From: Emcibacteraceae bacterium
GTDB taxonomy: Bacteria; Pseudomonadota; Alphaproteobacteria; Sphingomonadales; Emcibacteraceae
Assembly: GCA_016763335.1 (NCBI GenBank)
Contig: JAESUD010000028.1
Span: 1-5,536 of the forward strand
Direction: 5' to 3'
Length of the DNA stretch: 5,536 nt
This document shows positions 1 through 5,536 of the stretch, in pieces. Both the position numbers and the translations under genes were made by a program. Position 1 is the stretch's first letter. Each line of letters starts with the position of its first letter. The notes under the pieces were generated by a model. It was not told where the DNA came from, ran no database searches, and saw only the letters and a program-made list of their open reading frames with translations.

Positions 1-1
1 C

Positions 2-220
2 AGAGAATACGAGATTTCTTTATTAATGTTACGTGGCTTGTCTTCAAAAGCTACGGCAAATATCTTAAATATATCTCCCGCGACAGAAAACACTCATCGC
101 AAAAACATTTATAAAAAAATGAAAGTAAATTCACATGCTGAACTTTTAGCAAACGTTTTGGAGGGATATTCTAAAATACATACTCATGTTGCTAATAACG
201 AAGGAATAAAGATGACTTAA
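2..220 (+). CDS. LuxR-family transcriptional regulator, C-terminal part only (5' truncated by window edge)
   Basis: The frame is open from base 2 to a TAA at 218-220, giving 72 residues; the true start lies off the left edge. The visible part is a LuxR/FixJ-type helix-turn-helix domain. It opens with the REYEI scaffold helix, then a GLSSKATANIL turn, the ISPAT start of the recognition helix, HRKNIYKKM, and the SHAELLANV dimerisation helix. About 19 residues follow as a short polar tail. Such domains bind DNA at promoters; the N-terminal sensing domain (receiver, autoinducer-binding, PAS or other) cannot be seen, so the signal is unknown. An odd point is that the usual T-V-x-x-H of the recognition helix reads T-E-N-T-H. 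The gene converges on the minus-strand gene cluster, so it is not co-transcribed with it and need not regulate it. The first ATG in this frame (base 26) lies inside the domain and is not the start. Confidence 0.88.
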   Translation, partial: REYEISLLMLRGLSSKATANILNISPATENTHRKNIYKKMKVNSHAELLANVLEGYSKIHTHVANNEGIKMT

Positions 221-270
221 AACACACCTTTTCCTGACGATGTACAGTTTAAGGTTTCTCTGGTCTGCCT
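221..270. other. Short convergent intergenic gap, no convincing terminator
   Basis: These 50 bases separate the stop of the LuxR-type gene from the stop of the minus-strand hydrolase. The only pairing seen is ACCTT (226-230) with AAGGT (251-255) across a 20-base loop, too weak to call a terminator. If transcription ends here, the signal is not a classic GC-rich hairpin with a T-run. Confidence 0.5.
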
Positions 271-1173
271 TTACTTGATATGTTTAAGAAAAAATTTCTG
301 CATACTTGGAAACATGTATACTTCGTCATGTCCAGCATCGGGAACTATCTCCATCGTAACTTTGACACCATGTTCTTCGAAGTTTTTCTTCAGATTTTTC
401 ATACGTTTTTGACGATTTTTTCCGGCTGAGTTGTAGGTAGCACCCTTGACATTTTCACCCATTTTATATGGCGACCATTCCTCGATCTCATCTTCCCAGC
501 CTTCAATATCTTGCTCTCCAATGACCATTTGGACTTTGACTTCCGACATTTTCTTAAAGTTCAGCCGTGCGTTAAATTTTCTGTGTAGATCGCGTGTGCC
601 AACCCACCAATCGCTGGTCTCATCAATAAAGGTGACCATACCCGGTGCACCTATCGATAAAGCATTTAAACGGTGTGGATGTAGGTAGAAAAACCTGTGT
701 GCGAAATGTCCTCCACCAGAAAATCCAAACAGGTTAAATTTGTCGCCTTTAATGCGATATTTTGACCGCACTTCATCGACCATGCTCAGTAAAATCAAAT
801 CGTATCTTGTTCCTTTATAATCGATAAGCTTGTAATTCTCTAAATCCCTGTTCCCATGTGTGTTGAGAGGGAAAAGAGGAGCGAGTAAAATAATATCGTT
901 TTTATCCGCAAACTTGGCGTTATTTTCTAAATAGATATGCGGTGCACGCTCGGTTCCATGCATAAGCACCACAAGGGGATATTCTTTGTCTTTTGTCACA
1001 TCATATGAAGGAGGCACATACATCATATACGGGAAACGGGCATCAATCTGGGAACTTTGAAAAGGGACAAACGACTTGTCATACCATTCCATCTGGTGTG
1101 GCTCAGTTGCATTGGCTTTAGACACCGAGAGAACCGAACATATAACCATGATTATGCGAAGAAAGTTCACCAT
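271..1173 (-). CDS. Secreted alpha/beta-hydrolase (esterase / PHB-depolymerase-like)
   Basis: 300 residues. Residues 1-22 look like a Sec signal peptide: a hydrophobic stretch (FLRIIMVICSVLSV) and a likely cut after the A-N-A at 20-22, so the enzyme should be periplasmic or secreted. The fold is read from the strand VVLMHG (68-73, oxyanion-hole HG), the nucleophile elbow G-F-S-G-G with Ser152, a probable acid near Asp222 (IGEQD), and the catalytic His282 in DAGHDEV. A Lys-rich charged stretch lies at about 240-265, between the acid and the His. The layout resembles esterase_PHB / feruloyl-esterase-like proteins, which cut ester bonds, but the substrate cannot be read from sequence. The start is supported by AAGG at 1182-1185, eight bases before the ATG, and by the signal peptide beginning at that Met. 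It lies 33 bases downstream of the amidohydrolase gene on the same strand, so co-transcription is likely. A peptidase or other serine hydrolase of this fold is not excluded. Confidence 0.85.
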   Translation of the reverse strand: MVNFLRIIMVICSVLSVSKANATEPHQMEWYDKSFVPFQSSQIDARFPYMMYVPPSYDVTKDKEYPLVVLMHGTERAPHIYLENNAKFADKNDIILLAPLFPLNTHGNRDLENYKLIDYKGTRYDLILLSMVDEVRSKYRIKGDKFNLFGFSGGGHFAHRFFYLHPHRLNALSIGAPGMVTFIDETSDWWVGTRDLHRKFNARLNFKKMSEVKVQMVIGEQDIEGWEDEIEEWSPYKMGENVKGATYNSAGKNRQKRMKNLKKNFEEHGVKVTMEIVPDAGHDEVYMFPSMQKFFLKHIK

Positions 1174-1181
1174 AAAATTTA

Positions 1182-1185
1182 CCTT
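1182..1185 (-). promoter_or_regulatory. Ribosome binding site of the alpha/beta-hydrolase
   Basis: On the minus strand AAGG stands eight bases before the ATG at 1173, in the 33-base gap after the amidohydrolase stop. It supports this start and suggests independent initiation rather than translational coupling. The rest of the gap is very AT-rich. Confidence 0.6.
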
Positions 1186-1206
1186 TCTATTTATAAATAA
1201 GGTGAA

Positions 1207-3216
1207 TTAATCAATTTGGTGAACTATATGACCATTGAAAATAGTCGTTTCAACTACTGTATCACGAATTCTTTCTGGTTGAGCAGAATTGGCGAGTTCA
1301 ACAATGTTACGATCTAGAACAATAAGGTCAGCAGTTTTGCCAACAATAAGGCTTCCAAGTTGGTCGCTATGGGACATCATATGCGCGCTGTTAATTGTAT
1401 ATGAAGCAATGATCTCATGAATGTCTAATCTTTCAGCTGGGTTCAAAACTATACCTCCAAATTCGCGCGTTAGGGCTGTGTGCATACTCTCAAAAGGACG
1501 TGGATCTCGACTGCCGACAGGCGCATCACTCCCCCAAACAGAGGTTCCACCAGTGTTTATCACGGTTTTAAATGGATAGGTGTTTTTGTAATAATAATGT
1601 TCCGGATTATATAAGTCTGCATCGTTCTTTACATTGTCAACAAAAGGAATGACAGTCATATCATATTCAGGATCTGGAGATGCCCAATCGTACGTAAAAA
1701 CAACATAGGCCCCTAAATCACTCAGACGTTTAATGTCCTCAGTCCGGGCCAATTGTATATGAGCGATACTCTGTGTTAATCCAAGTGCGTCAGCAGTCTC
1801 TTTATTGTCTTCAAACACATCTGCGGTAAGCTGTACAGCCTTGTCAGAGACAGCGTGGATATGGACATGAAGACCAGCTTTCGTTGCTTTGGCAACATAC
1901 GAACGAATAACCCCTTCATTGTGGTTCAGGGTGCCGTAATTTTTGAAACACTGTGACGGATAATAGCCGTTATCGTCCTTAAATGTAGCTATAGTTTTGG
2001 CTTCGTCGAATGCCTTCGGCGCTTTTAACACCTGCTTACACACATCACTATCAAGATCTACATAGGATTGGATGCTCGCGTTTCCAGTTTCTGGATTGAT
2101 GCTAAAAATTGGTTGCCGGTATCCGTCGATAAGAGCGGCCACAGGAGATGTCGGCGGTTGGGCGTATGGATTTCCTTCCATCACACCATCAGCAAATATT
2201 TTTGTAGCGACGGCTTGGATGTAATTTGAGTGTATCAATTTGCCTCGTAATGAGATGACCTCATCAAGAGCCCTTTGAGCAACTTTGTCAACGTCCAGTG
2301 TTTCGTTGTCAGACAGATTGGCTTCCAAGTCTGCTAAAAATGCTGTGCGCACACGAAAAGACATCTGACCACTATTTTCCAGCCACATATAATGATTAAG
2401 CACATGATTCGAGACGATAGGGTCCTGTACAGACGTGATACCGTTTTTTGCTAATTTCTTTGCTACACGCGGCATTATATCCTTAGAGGGGGTGTTACTG
2501 CCTCTTTTCTTGCTTATCACATTATCTGTAAAAAGATCGCGAGCTTGCTCTGAAAGACCTCCCGTTGGTTCACCTAAGGCATTTGTCGCTACTAGACCTT
2601 TATATTCCTTATATACACTTTTTAGGGTACTTGCAGTCATTGCTGGTACCAAACTGTTGAACGCTGCAGTATTCGCCGCGCCATTGTGCCCATCATTACC
2701 CTGTAAGATAATTGGTTGATCCGTCGACACTGCATCCAAAGCAGCCCGAATGTTTGGCAATTGTTCACTCGGTTGATTGCCTTCAAATGGATTCCATTGC
2801 AGAACAAGGAAGGTTTCTTCTTTTAGTGCCTGATAATGATCAAGGCAGGCTTTTATGGGAGCCACTAGTTCAGTTAGTGAATATACTTCACTACCAAGGT
2901 CACACATGTCCGGTTTAACAATATCGAGGGCATGGATATGCATGTCATGAAGACCTGGCATAACCATTTTCCCTCCAAGGTCATTCACGATGGTGTTTTT
3001 CCCTTTGTATGTCAGCATATCAGCAGTACTACCTAAGGCGATAATCTTTCCATCTTTGATTGCTACCCCTTCAACAACCGATTTGTTATCATCAACCGTG
3101 TATACATACCCATTGGTAAGGATAATATCTGCGCCAGAATTCTGTGTCCCACTGCAACCAGTCAGGCATAAAATACTTGTAATGAATAAGCTGGAAAATA
3201 ATGATGTGTTATTCAT
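1207..3216 (-). CDS. Amidohydrolase family 3 (YtcJ-like) metal-dependent hydrolase, probable lipoprotein
   Basis: 669 residues from the chosen start. The N-terminus is a lipoprotein signal: polar MNNTS, hydrophobic FSSLFITSILC, then lipobox L-T-G-C with Cys21 as the lipidated residue. Ser at +2 fits outer-membrane sorting. The mature part follows the amidohydrolase-3 pattern: a beta-sandwich start (ADIILTNGYVYT, about 29-40), MPGLHDMHIH with metal ligands His93 and His95, KIFADG at 339-344, HIHAVSD with His452/His454, AHIQ with His486, WGSDAP with Asp564, and a C-terminal GSLIVGKTADLIVLD return to the sandwich. All expected metal-site motifs are present, so it should be active. The family hydrolyses amide or related C-N bonds (N-substituted formamide deformylase is one member), but most members have no known substrate and I cannot assign one. 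The frame stays open upstream to 3345, with a second possible start at 3336. The ATG at 3216 is preferred because it puts the signal peptide at the N-terminus and has GAGGG five bases before it. Confidence 0.9.
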   Translation of the reverse strand: MNNTSLFSSLFITSILCLTGCSGTQNSGADIILTNGYVYTVDDNKSVVEGVAIKDGKIIALGSTADMLTYKGKNTIVNDLGGKMVMPGLHDMHIHALDIVKPDMCDLGSEVYSLTELVAPIKACLDHYQALKEETFLVLQWNPFEGNQPSEQLPNIRAALDAVSTDQPIILQGNDGHNGAANTAAFNSLVPAMTASTLKSVYKEYKGLVATNALGEPTGGLSEQARDLFTDNVISKKRGSNTPSKDIMPRVAKKLAKNGITSVQDPIVSNHVLNHYMWLENSGQMSFRVRTAFLADLEANLSDNETLDVDKVAQRALDEVISLRGKLIHSNYIQAVATKIFADGVMEGNPYAQPPTSPVAALIDGYRQPIFSINPETGNASIQSYVDLDSDVCKQVLKAPKAFDEAKTIATFKDDNGYYPSQCFKNYGTLNHNEGVIRSYVAKATKAGLHVHIHAVSDKAVQLTADVFEDNKETADALGLTQSIAHIQLARTEDIKRLSDLGAYVVFTYDWASPDPEYDMTVIPFVDNVKNDADLYNPEHYYYKNTYPFKTVINTGGTSVWGSDAPVGSRDPRPFESMHTALTREFGGIVLNPAERLDIHEIIASYTINSAHMMSHSDQLGSLIVGKTADLIVLDRNIVELANSAQPERIRDTVVETTIFNGHIVHQID

Positions 3217-3221
3217 GGTAT

Positions 3222-3226
3222 CCCTC
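3222..3226 (-). promoter_or_regulatory. Ribosome binding site for the preferred amidohydrolase start (3216)
   Basis: On the minus strand GAGGG lies five bases before the ATG at 3216. Together with the lipoprotein signal that begins at this Met, it decides the start against the longer in-frame version. Confidence 0.7.
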
Positions 3227-3296
3227 GTTTTTTGTAAGTGTGGCATGAACTGCTTTGCCTTCTTGCAGGATAGTTCTCTGATGACACTAATTTTGC

Positions 3297-3324
3297 CATA
3301 TACATTAATGTTATTAATCAACAA
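3297..3324 (-). promoter_or_regulatory. Possible sigma70-type promoter for the amidohydrolase-hydrolase pair
   Basis: Read on the minus strand, TTGTTG (3324-3319) and TATATG (3302-3297) are 16 bases apart, a passable -35/-10 pair. A start of transcription near 3290 would leave a leader of about 75 bases before the ATG at 3216. The spacer contains ATTAAT twice, three bases apart (3304-3309 and 3313-3318). The match is imperfect and the region is AT-rich, so chance is a real possibility. Confidence 0.22.
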
Positions 3325-3344
3325 ATCGACTTTCATTCTTCTCA

Positions 3345-3348
3345 CTCC
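3345..3348 (-). promoter_or_regulatory. Shine-Dalgarno-like site before the alternative upstream amidohydrolase start (3336)
   Basis: On the minus strand GGAG lies eight bases before an in-frame ATG at 3336. Starting there would add 40 residues (MKVDLLINN...) ahead of the lipoprotein signal and give 709 residues. The added stretch is polar and basic, shows no recognisable domain, and would bury the export signal, so I consider it a leader or an alternative start rather than the main one. Confidence 0.35.
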
Positions 3349-3358
3349 ATTTTGATAA

Positions 3359-3380
3359 CTACTTGGATATTTCCAAGTAG
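3359..3380. repeat. Perfect inverted repeat (9-bp arms, 4-base loop) between MFS and amidohydrolase genes
   Basis: CTACTTGGA (3359-3367) is the exact reverse complement of TCCAAGTAG (3372-3380), with TATT between them. It begins 14 bases beyond the MFS stop and lies upstream of the amidohydrolase leader. As RNA it would form a nine-pair stem, but only four pairs are G-C, and neither strand has a clear T-run after it (TTATC on minus, ATTATTTT on plus). It may be a weak or factor-assisted terminator for the ligC-MFS transcripts, or an operator for a dimeric regulator of the downstream genes. Confidence 0.8.
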
Positions 3381-3394
3381 ATTATTTTGACTAA

Positions 3395-4708
3395 TTATAT
3401 ATTTTTTGAATTATTTTTTTTAAGACGACCTATTATCAACACTAACGCAGCAGAAATAGATCCTACTGCCATAACCAAGGCAACAGATCCTCTTTCAAAC
3501 CCAACACTAAACAGAAAACCAGTAATCAAAGGGCCAATTGCAGCACCCGCACGTCCCACACCTATGACAAATCCAGTACCCGTTGCACGCAGACGCGTTG
3601 GAAACGCCCTAACAATTAATGCATAGAGACCTACAACACCGCTAAACATGCAGAAACCCAAAAGAAAGGCCACAATTTTCAACTTGTCAATATCGGGGGT
3701 AACCTGGCCAAATAGTATAACAAGCAATCCAGTAGTTAACATTAGGGCAATCGCTAGTTTTTGTAATGAAACAAAAGTAACAGCCCAACCAAACAAACTA
3801 CCTCCAACAATACCACCAATACTAATCCATACAGAAACGGAGGTTCCAACAGCTCTATCAAAACCTAATTCAGTTACAATAGATGGAACCCAACCCATAA
3901 CGTAATAAAATGTCATAATATGTAAAAAATAACTGCCCGTTAGAATGACTGTATGCCTTGTCATACCCGAAGAAAACAAATCCTTTATTTTCATTCCAAC
4001 CTGTGGTGTTTCCGGAATGGCTACAAACGAAGCTTCCTTGTGTCCCATACGCTTTAAAATTTTGTTAATTTTACCAAGTGCTTTATTCCCCTTGCTGAGA
4101 CTCAAAAATTCAATTGATTCTGGCAAAACAAACAGGACAAGTGGGAAAACTGCCAAAGTCACAATTCCACCAAATAAAAATACTGACTCCCAACCAAATT
4201 TTCCTAATAAAATAGCAGCTGCTGTTCCACCTATCACCCCTCCGATAGGATAGCCAACCGTCATTAAACTGACACAGAGATCACGCCTTTTATCATTTGA
4301 ATACTCCGACACCATTGCATTGATAGATGCGAGCATAGTCCCTATTCCAAGGCCAGTAAAAAACCTGTATAAAATAAGTGTGCCAAAATCAGCCGCTATT
4401 GCTGACCCTAACATCCCAAACCCCATGACTAGAAGGCAGGCAAGAATAACCAAACGGCGACCATACACATCGGCTATTGGGGCTAAAAAAATGGATCCAA
4501 CGGCCATACCTACAAGCCCACTTGAAATTATTGCACCTATCGTTTCCGGCCCTAAACCCCATCTTTCCGCAATACCCGGAGCCGCAAACGTTACAGCAAG
4601 GACATCAAAACCATCAAGAGCATTTAATAAAATACATATAACTATAGCAACTATTTGAAAATTACTCATCGGCTCCAAATTAATAACTTTGCGTGGGTCT
4701 ATACTCAT
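3395..4708 (-). CDS. MFS transporter, aromatic acid:H+ symporter (AAHS) type
   Basis: 437 residues, normal for the family, with about twelve hydrophobic segments (roughly 17-37, 55-77, 86-103, 109-131, 145-168, 172-195, 252-275, 289-310, 316-334, 343-367, 377-400, 407-427) and a hydrophilic central loop near 197-250. Family marks are D-G-F-D in helix 1 (32-35), an acidic pair typical of AAHS carriers such as PcaK; D-V-Y-G-R-R in the loop between helices 2 and 3 (80-85); RFFTGLGIG (115-123); LPES after helix 6 (195-198); and PTRLRATGTGF (370-380) before helix 11. It should sit in the inner membrane and import an aromatic acid with protons. Next to ligC, protocatechuate, 4-hydroxybenzoate or a related acid is the natural guess, but the substrate is inferred. 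The start at 4708 keeps the family-like N-terminal stretch INLEPMSNFQ before helix 1; AGGA lies ten bases upstream. A later Met at residue 14 is possible but less likely. It follows ligC on the same strand after 82 bases. Confidence 0.92.
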   Translation of the reverse strand: MSIDPRKVINLEPMSNFQIVAIVICILLNALDGFDVLAVTFAAPGIAERWGLGPETIGAIISSGLVGMAVGSIFLAPIADVYGRRLVILACLLVMGFGMLGSAIAADFGTLILYRFFTGLGIGTMLASINAMVSEYSNDKRRDLCVSLMTVGYPIGGVIGGTAAAILLGKFGWESVFLFGGIVTLAVFPLVLFVLPESIEFLSLSKGNKALGKINKILKRMGHKEASFVAIPETPQVGMKIKDLFSSGMTRHTVILTGSYFLHIMTFYYVMGWVPSIVTELGFDRAVGTSVSVWISIGGIVGGSLFGWAVTFVSLQKLAIALMLTTGLLVILFGQVTPDIDKLKIVAFLLGFCMFSGVVGLYALIVRAFPTRLRATGTGFVIGVGRAGAAIGPLITGFLFSVGFERGSVALVMAVGSISAALVLIIGRLKKNNSKNI

Positions 4709-4790
4709 ACTCTAAGAATCCTTTTTTTCATTATGGTCATTGCAAATGCATGACTAGCTTATTTAATTTTATTTTCAATTACCTAGAAAA
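4709..4790 (-). other. AT-rich gap between ligC and the MFS gene, with an imperfect inverted repeat
   Basis: These 82 bases hold the MFS ribosome binding site (minus-strand AGGA at 4722-4719) and an imperfect dyad at 4736-4754: GTCAT, nine bases, ATGAC. As RNA it could fold as GTCA/TGAC plus TGC/GCA with one bulged T and an AAAT loop. No convincing promoter was found. The gap is short enough for ligC and the MFS gene to share a transcript. Confidence 0.4.
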
Positions 4791-5536
4791 CTATCTTAAT
4801 ATTTTATCAAGTTTATCCAGTGTCAGATAAGACGAAAAGGCATTCGCAACGCTTGAATTAGGCTCTCTACCTTCTTTAATGGCTGCTATAAACTCCCTAT
4901 CCTGCAACTCAATGCCATTCAAAGAAACATCAACTTCCGACAAGTCAATATTGTTCTCAAAACCATCCACCAAGTCATCATAACGGGCAATATAAGTGCC
5001 TTCATCACAGATATAACGGAAGAACGTTCCTAAAGGGCCGTTGTTATTGAAAGACAAGGATAATGTGCAAATAGAACCACTAGGCACTTTCAATTGAATA
5101 GACATGTCCATGGCAATCCCAAGGTCCTTATGGACAGGCCCCTGCATCGCATGCATTTCAGTAGCTATTTCCCCTGTTTGGTATTGGAATAAATCAACTG
5201 TGTGACACGCATGATGCCAAAGAAGGTGATCAGTCCAACTTCTAGTTTGCCCTAAAGCATTTATATTGGTGCGCCGAAAAAAATAAGTCTGAACATCCAT
5301 TTGTTGAATTGTAAGTTCACCAGCTGCTATTTTATTATGAATCCATTGATGGCTGGGATTAAAGCGGCGGGTATGCCCCACCATGGCAACCAAACCTGTT
5401 TCCTTCTGGACCCGCACCATTTCTTGCGCATCCTTAAGATTGTCCGCCATCGGAATTTCGACTTCCACATGCTTGCCTGCTTTCATACATTGAATTGCTT
5501 GAGCAGCGTGCATCTGTGTTGGCGTACAGAGGATTA
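4791..5536 (-). CDS. ligC: 4-carboxy-2-hydroxymuconate-6-semialdehyde dehydrogenase (LigC), N-terminus beyond window edge
   Basis: 247 residues are visible, ending at TAG (4791-4793). The frame continues past the Met at 5513 as ILCTPTQ to the right edge, so that Met is internal, and about 65-70 N-terminal residues with the glycine-rich nucleotide-binding loop are missing. It belongs to the Gfo/Idh/MocA oxidoreductases. By recall it is very close to Sphingobium LigC: shared runs include THAAQ-like HAAQAIQCM, GHTRRFNPSHQWIHN, QQMDVQTYFFRRTN, WTDHLLWHH, GIAMDMSIQL, SLSFNN, GPLGTFFRYICD and GIELQDREFIAAI. LigC oxidises the hemiacetal form of 4-carboxy-2-hydroxymuconate-6-semialdehyde to 2-pyrone-4,6-dicarboxylate with NAD(P)+, in the cytosol, right after 4,5-ring cleavage of protocatechuate. 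Counting from the Met at 5513, the usual E-K-P motif of the superfamily reads E-I-P (19-21), as I recall for LigC too, and H104/D107 in HACHTVDL match the H-x-x-D active-site pattern. It is the first visible gene of the minus-strand run. Confidence 0.93.
   Translation of the reverse strand, partial: ILCTPTQMHAAQAIQCMKAGKHVEVEIPMADNLKDAQEMVRVQKETGLVAMVGHTRRFNPSHQWIHNKIAAGELTIQQMDVQTYFFRRTNINALGQTRSWTDHLLWHHACHTVDLFQYQTGEIATEMHAMQGPVHKDLGIAMDMSIQLKVPSGSICTLSLSFNNNGPLGTFFRYICDEGTYIARYDDLVDGFENNIDLSEVDVSLNGIELQDREFIAAIKEGREPNSSVANAFSSYLTLDKLDKILR

Noticed and set aside
226..255. Possible bidirectional terminator between the convergent genes
   Set aside because: Only five pairs across a 20-base loop.
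446..688. An 80-residue + strand open frame opposite the alpha/beta-hydrolase gene
   Set aside because: Antisense shadow of a gene with intact catalytic motifs.
1188..1199. Twelve-base all-AT palindrome (TATTTATAAATA) before the hydrolase gene
   Set aside because: Short and made only of A and T in an AT-rich spacer; likely chance.
3217..3345. Annotating the amidohydrolase from the GTG at 3345 (712 residues)
   Set aside because: It would place 43 residues before a clear lipoprotein signal; the ATG at 3216 has its own ribosome site.
3342..3350. Two-codon start-stop frame (ATG GAG TGA) on the minus strand before the alternative amidohydrolase start
   Set aside because: Too short to distinguish from chance, and it overlaps the better explained ribosome site.
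2435..3355. Three + strand open frames opposite the amidohydrolase gene
   Set aside because: Shadows of a well-supported gene, with no recognisable motif of their own.
3387..4658. Chain of four + strand open frames (79 to 112 residues) opposite the MFS gene
   Set aside because: They lie antisense to a clear twelve-helix transporter, are rich in Pro, Thr, Ile and Asn as expected from the complement of hydrophobic codons, and show no domain.
4791..5513. Treating the Met at 5513 as the start of a short oxidoreductase
   Set aside because: The frame continues as ILCTPTQ to the window edge, matching the LigC family; the Met is internal and the gene is cut by the edge.

Overview
The window suggests a moderately AT-rich proteobacterium that degrades aromatic compounds. 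The clearest marker is the right-hand gene, which closely resembles LigC, the 4-carboxy-2-hydroxymuconate-6-semialdehyde dehydrogenase of the protocatechuate 4,5-cleavage (meta) pathway known from sphingomonads and comamonads. The lipoprotein signal and the Sec-type signal peptide on two other products fit a Gram-negative cell. Nothing here fixes the genus.

Layout: a truncated LuxR-type regulator enters from the left on the + strand (bases 2-220, only its C-terminal DNA-binding domain). Everything else is on the minus strand. In transcription order, right to left, it reads: ligC (runs off the right edge), an aromatic acid:H+ symporter-type MFS transporter (3395-4708), a large amidohydrolase-3 family lipoprotein (1207-3216, preferred start), and a secreted alpha/beta-hydrolase (271-1173). 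The LuxR gene and the hydrolase gene converge with only 50 bases between them. Minus-strand gaps are 82 bases (ligC to MFS), 178 bases (MFS to amidohydrolase, holding a perfect 9-bp-arm inverted repeat and a possible promoter) and 33 bases (amidohydrolase to esterase).

How they may work together (inference): the esterase and the amidohydrolase both carry export signals, so they would act outside the cytoplasm and could release an aromatic acid from an ester or amide. The MFS protein would import the acid, and LigC would oxidise the semialdehyde made after ring opening at the 4,5 position. The other ring-cleavage genes (ligAB, ligI, ligJ, ligK homologues) are not in the window. The link between the two exported hydrolases and the aromatic pathway rests only on orientation and spacing. 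The palindrome and leader between the MFS and amidohydrolase genes could instead mark a transcription-unit boundary.

I see no RNA genes, mobile elements, CRISPR arrays or defence systems, and no clear evidence of a wholly new system. The points most worth a second look are the extracytoplasmic hydrolase pair beside a protocatechuate meta-cleavage locus, the intergenic palindrome, and two competing, both well-equipped starts for the amidohydrolase.
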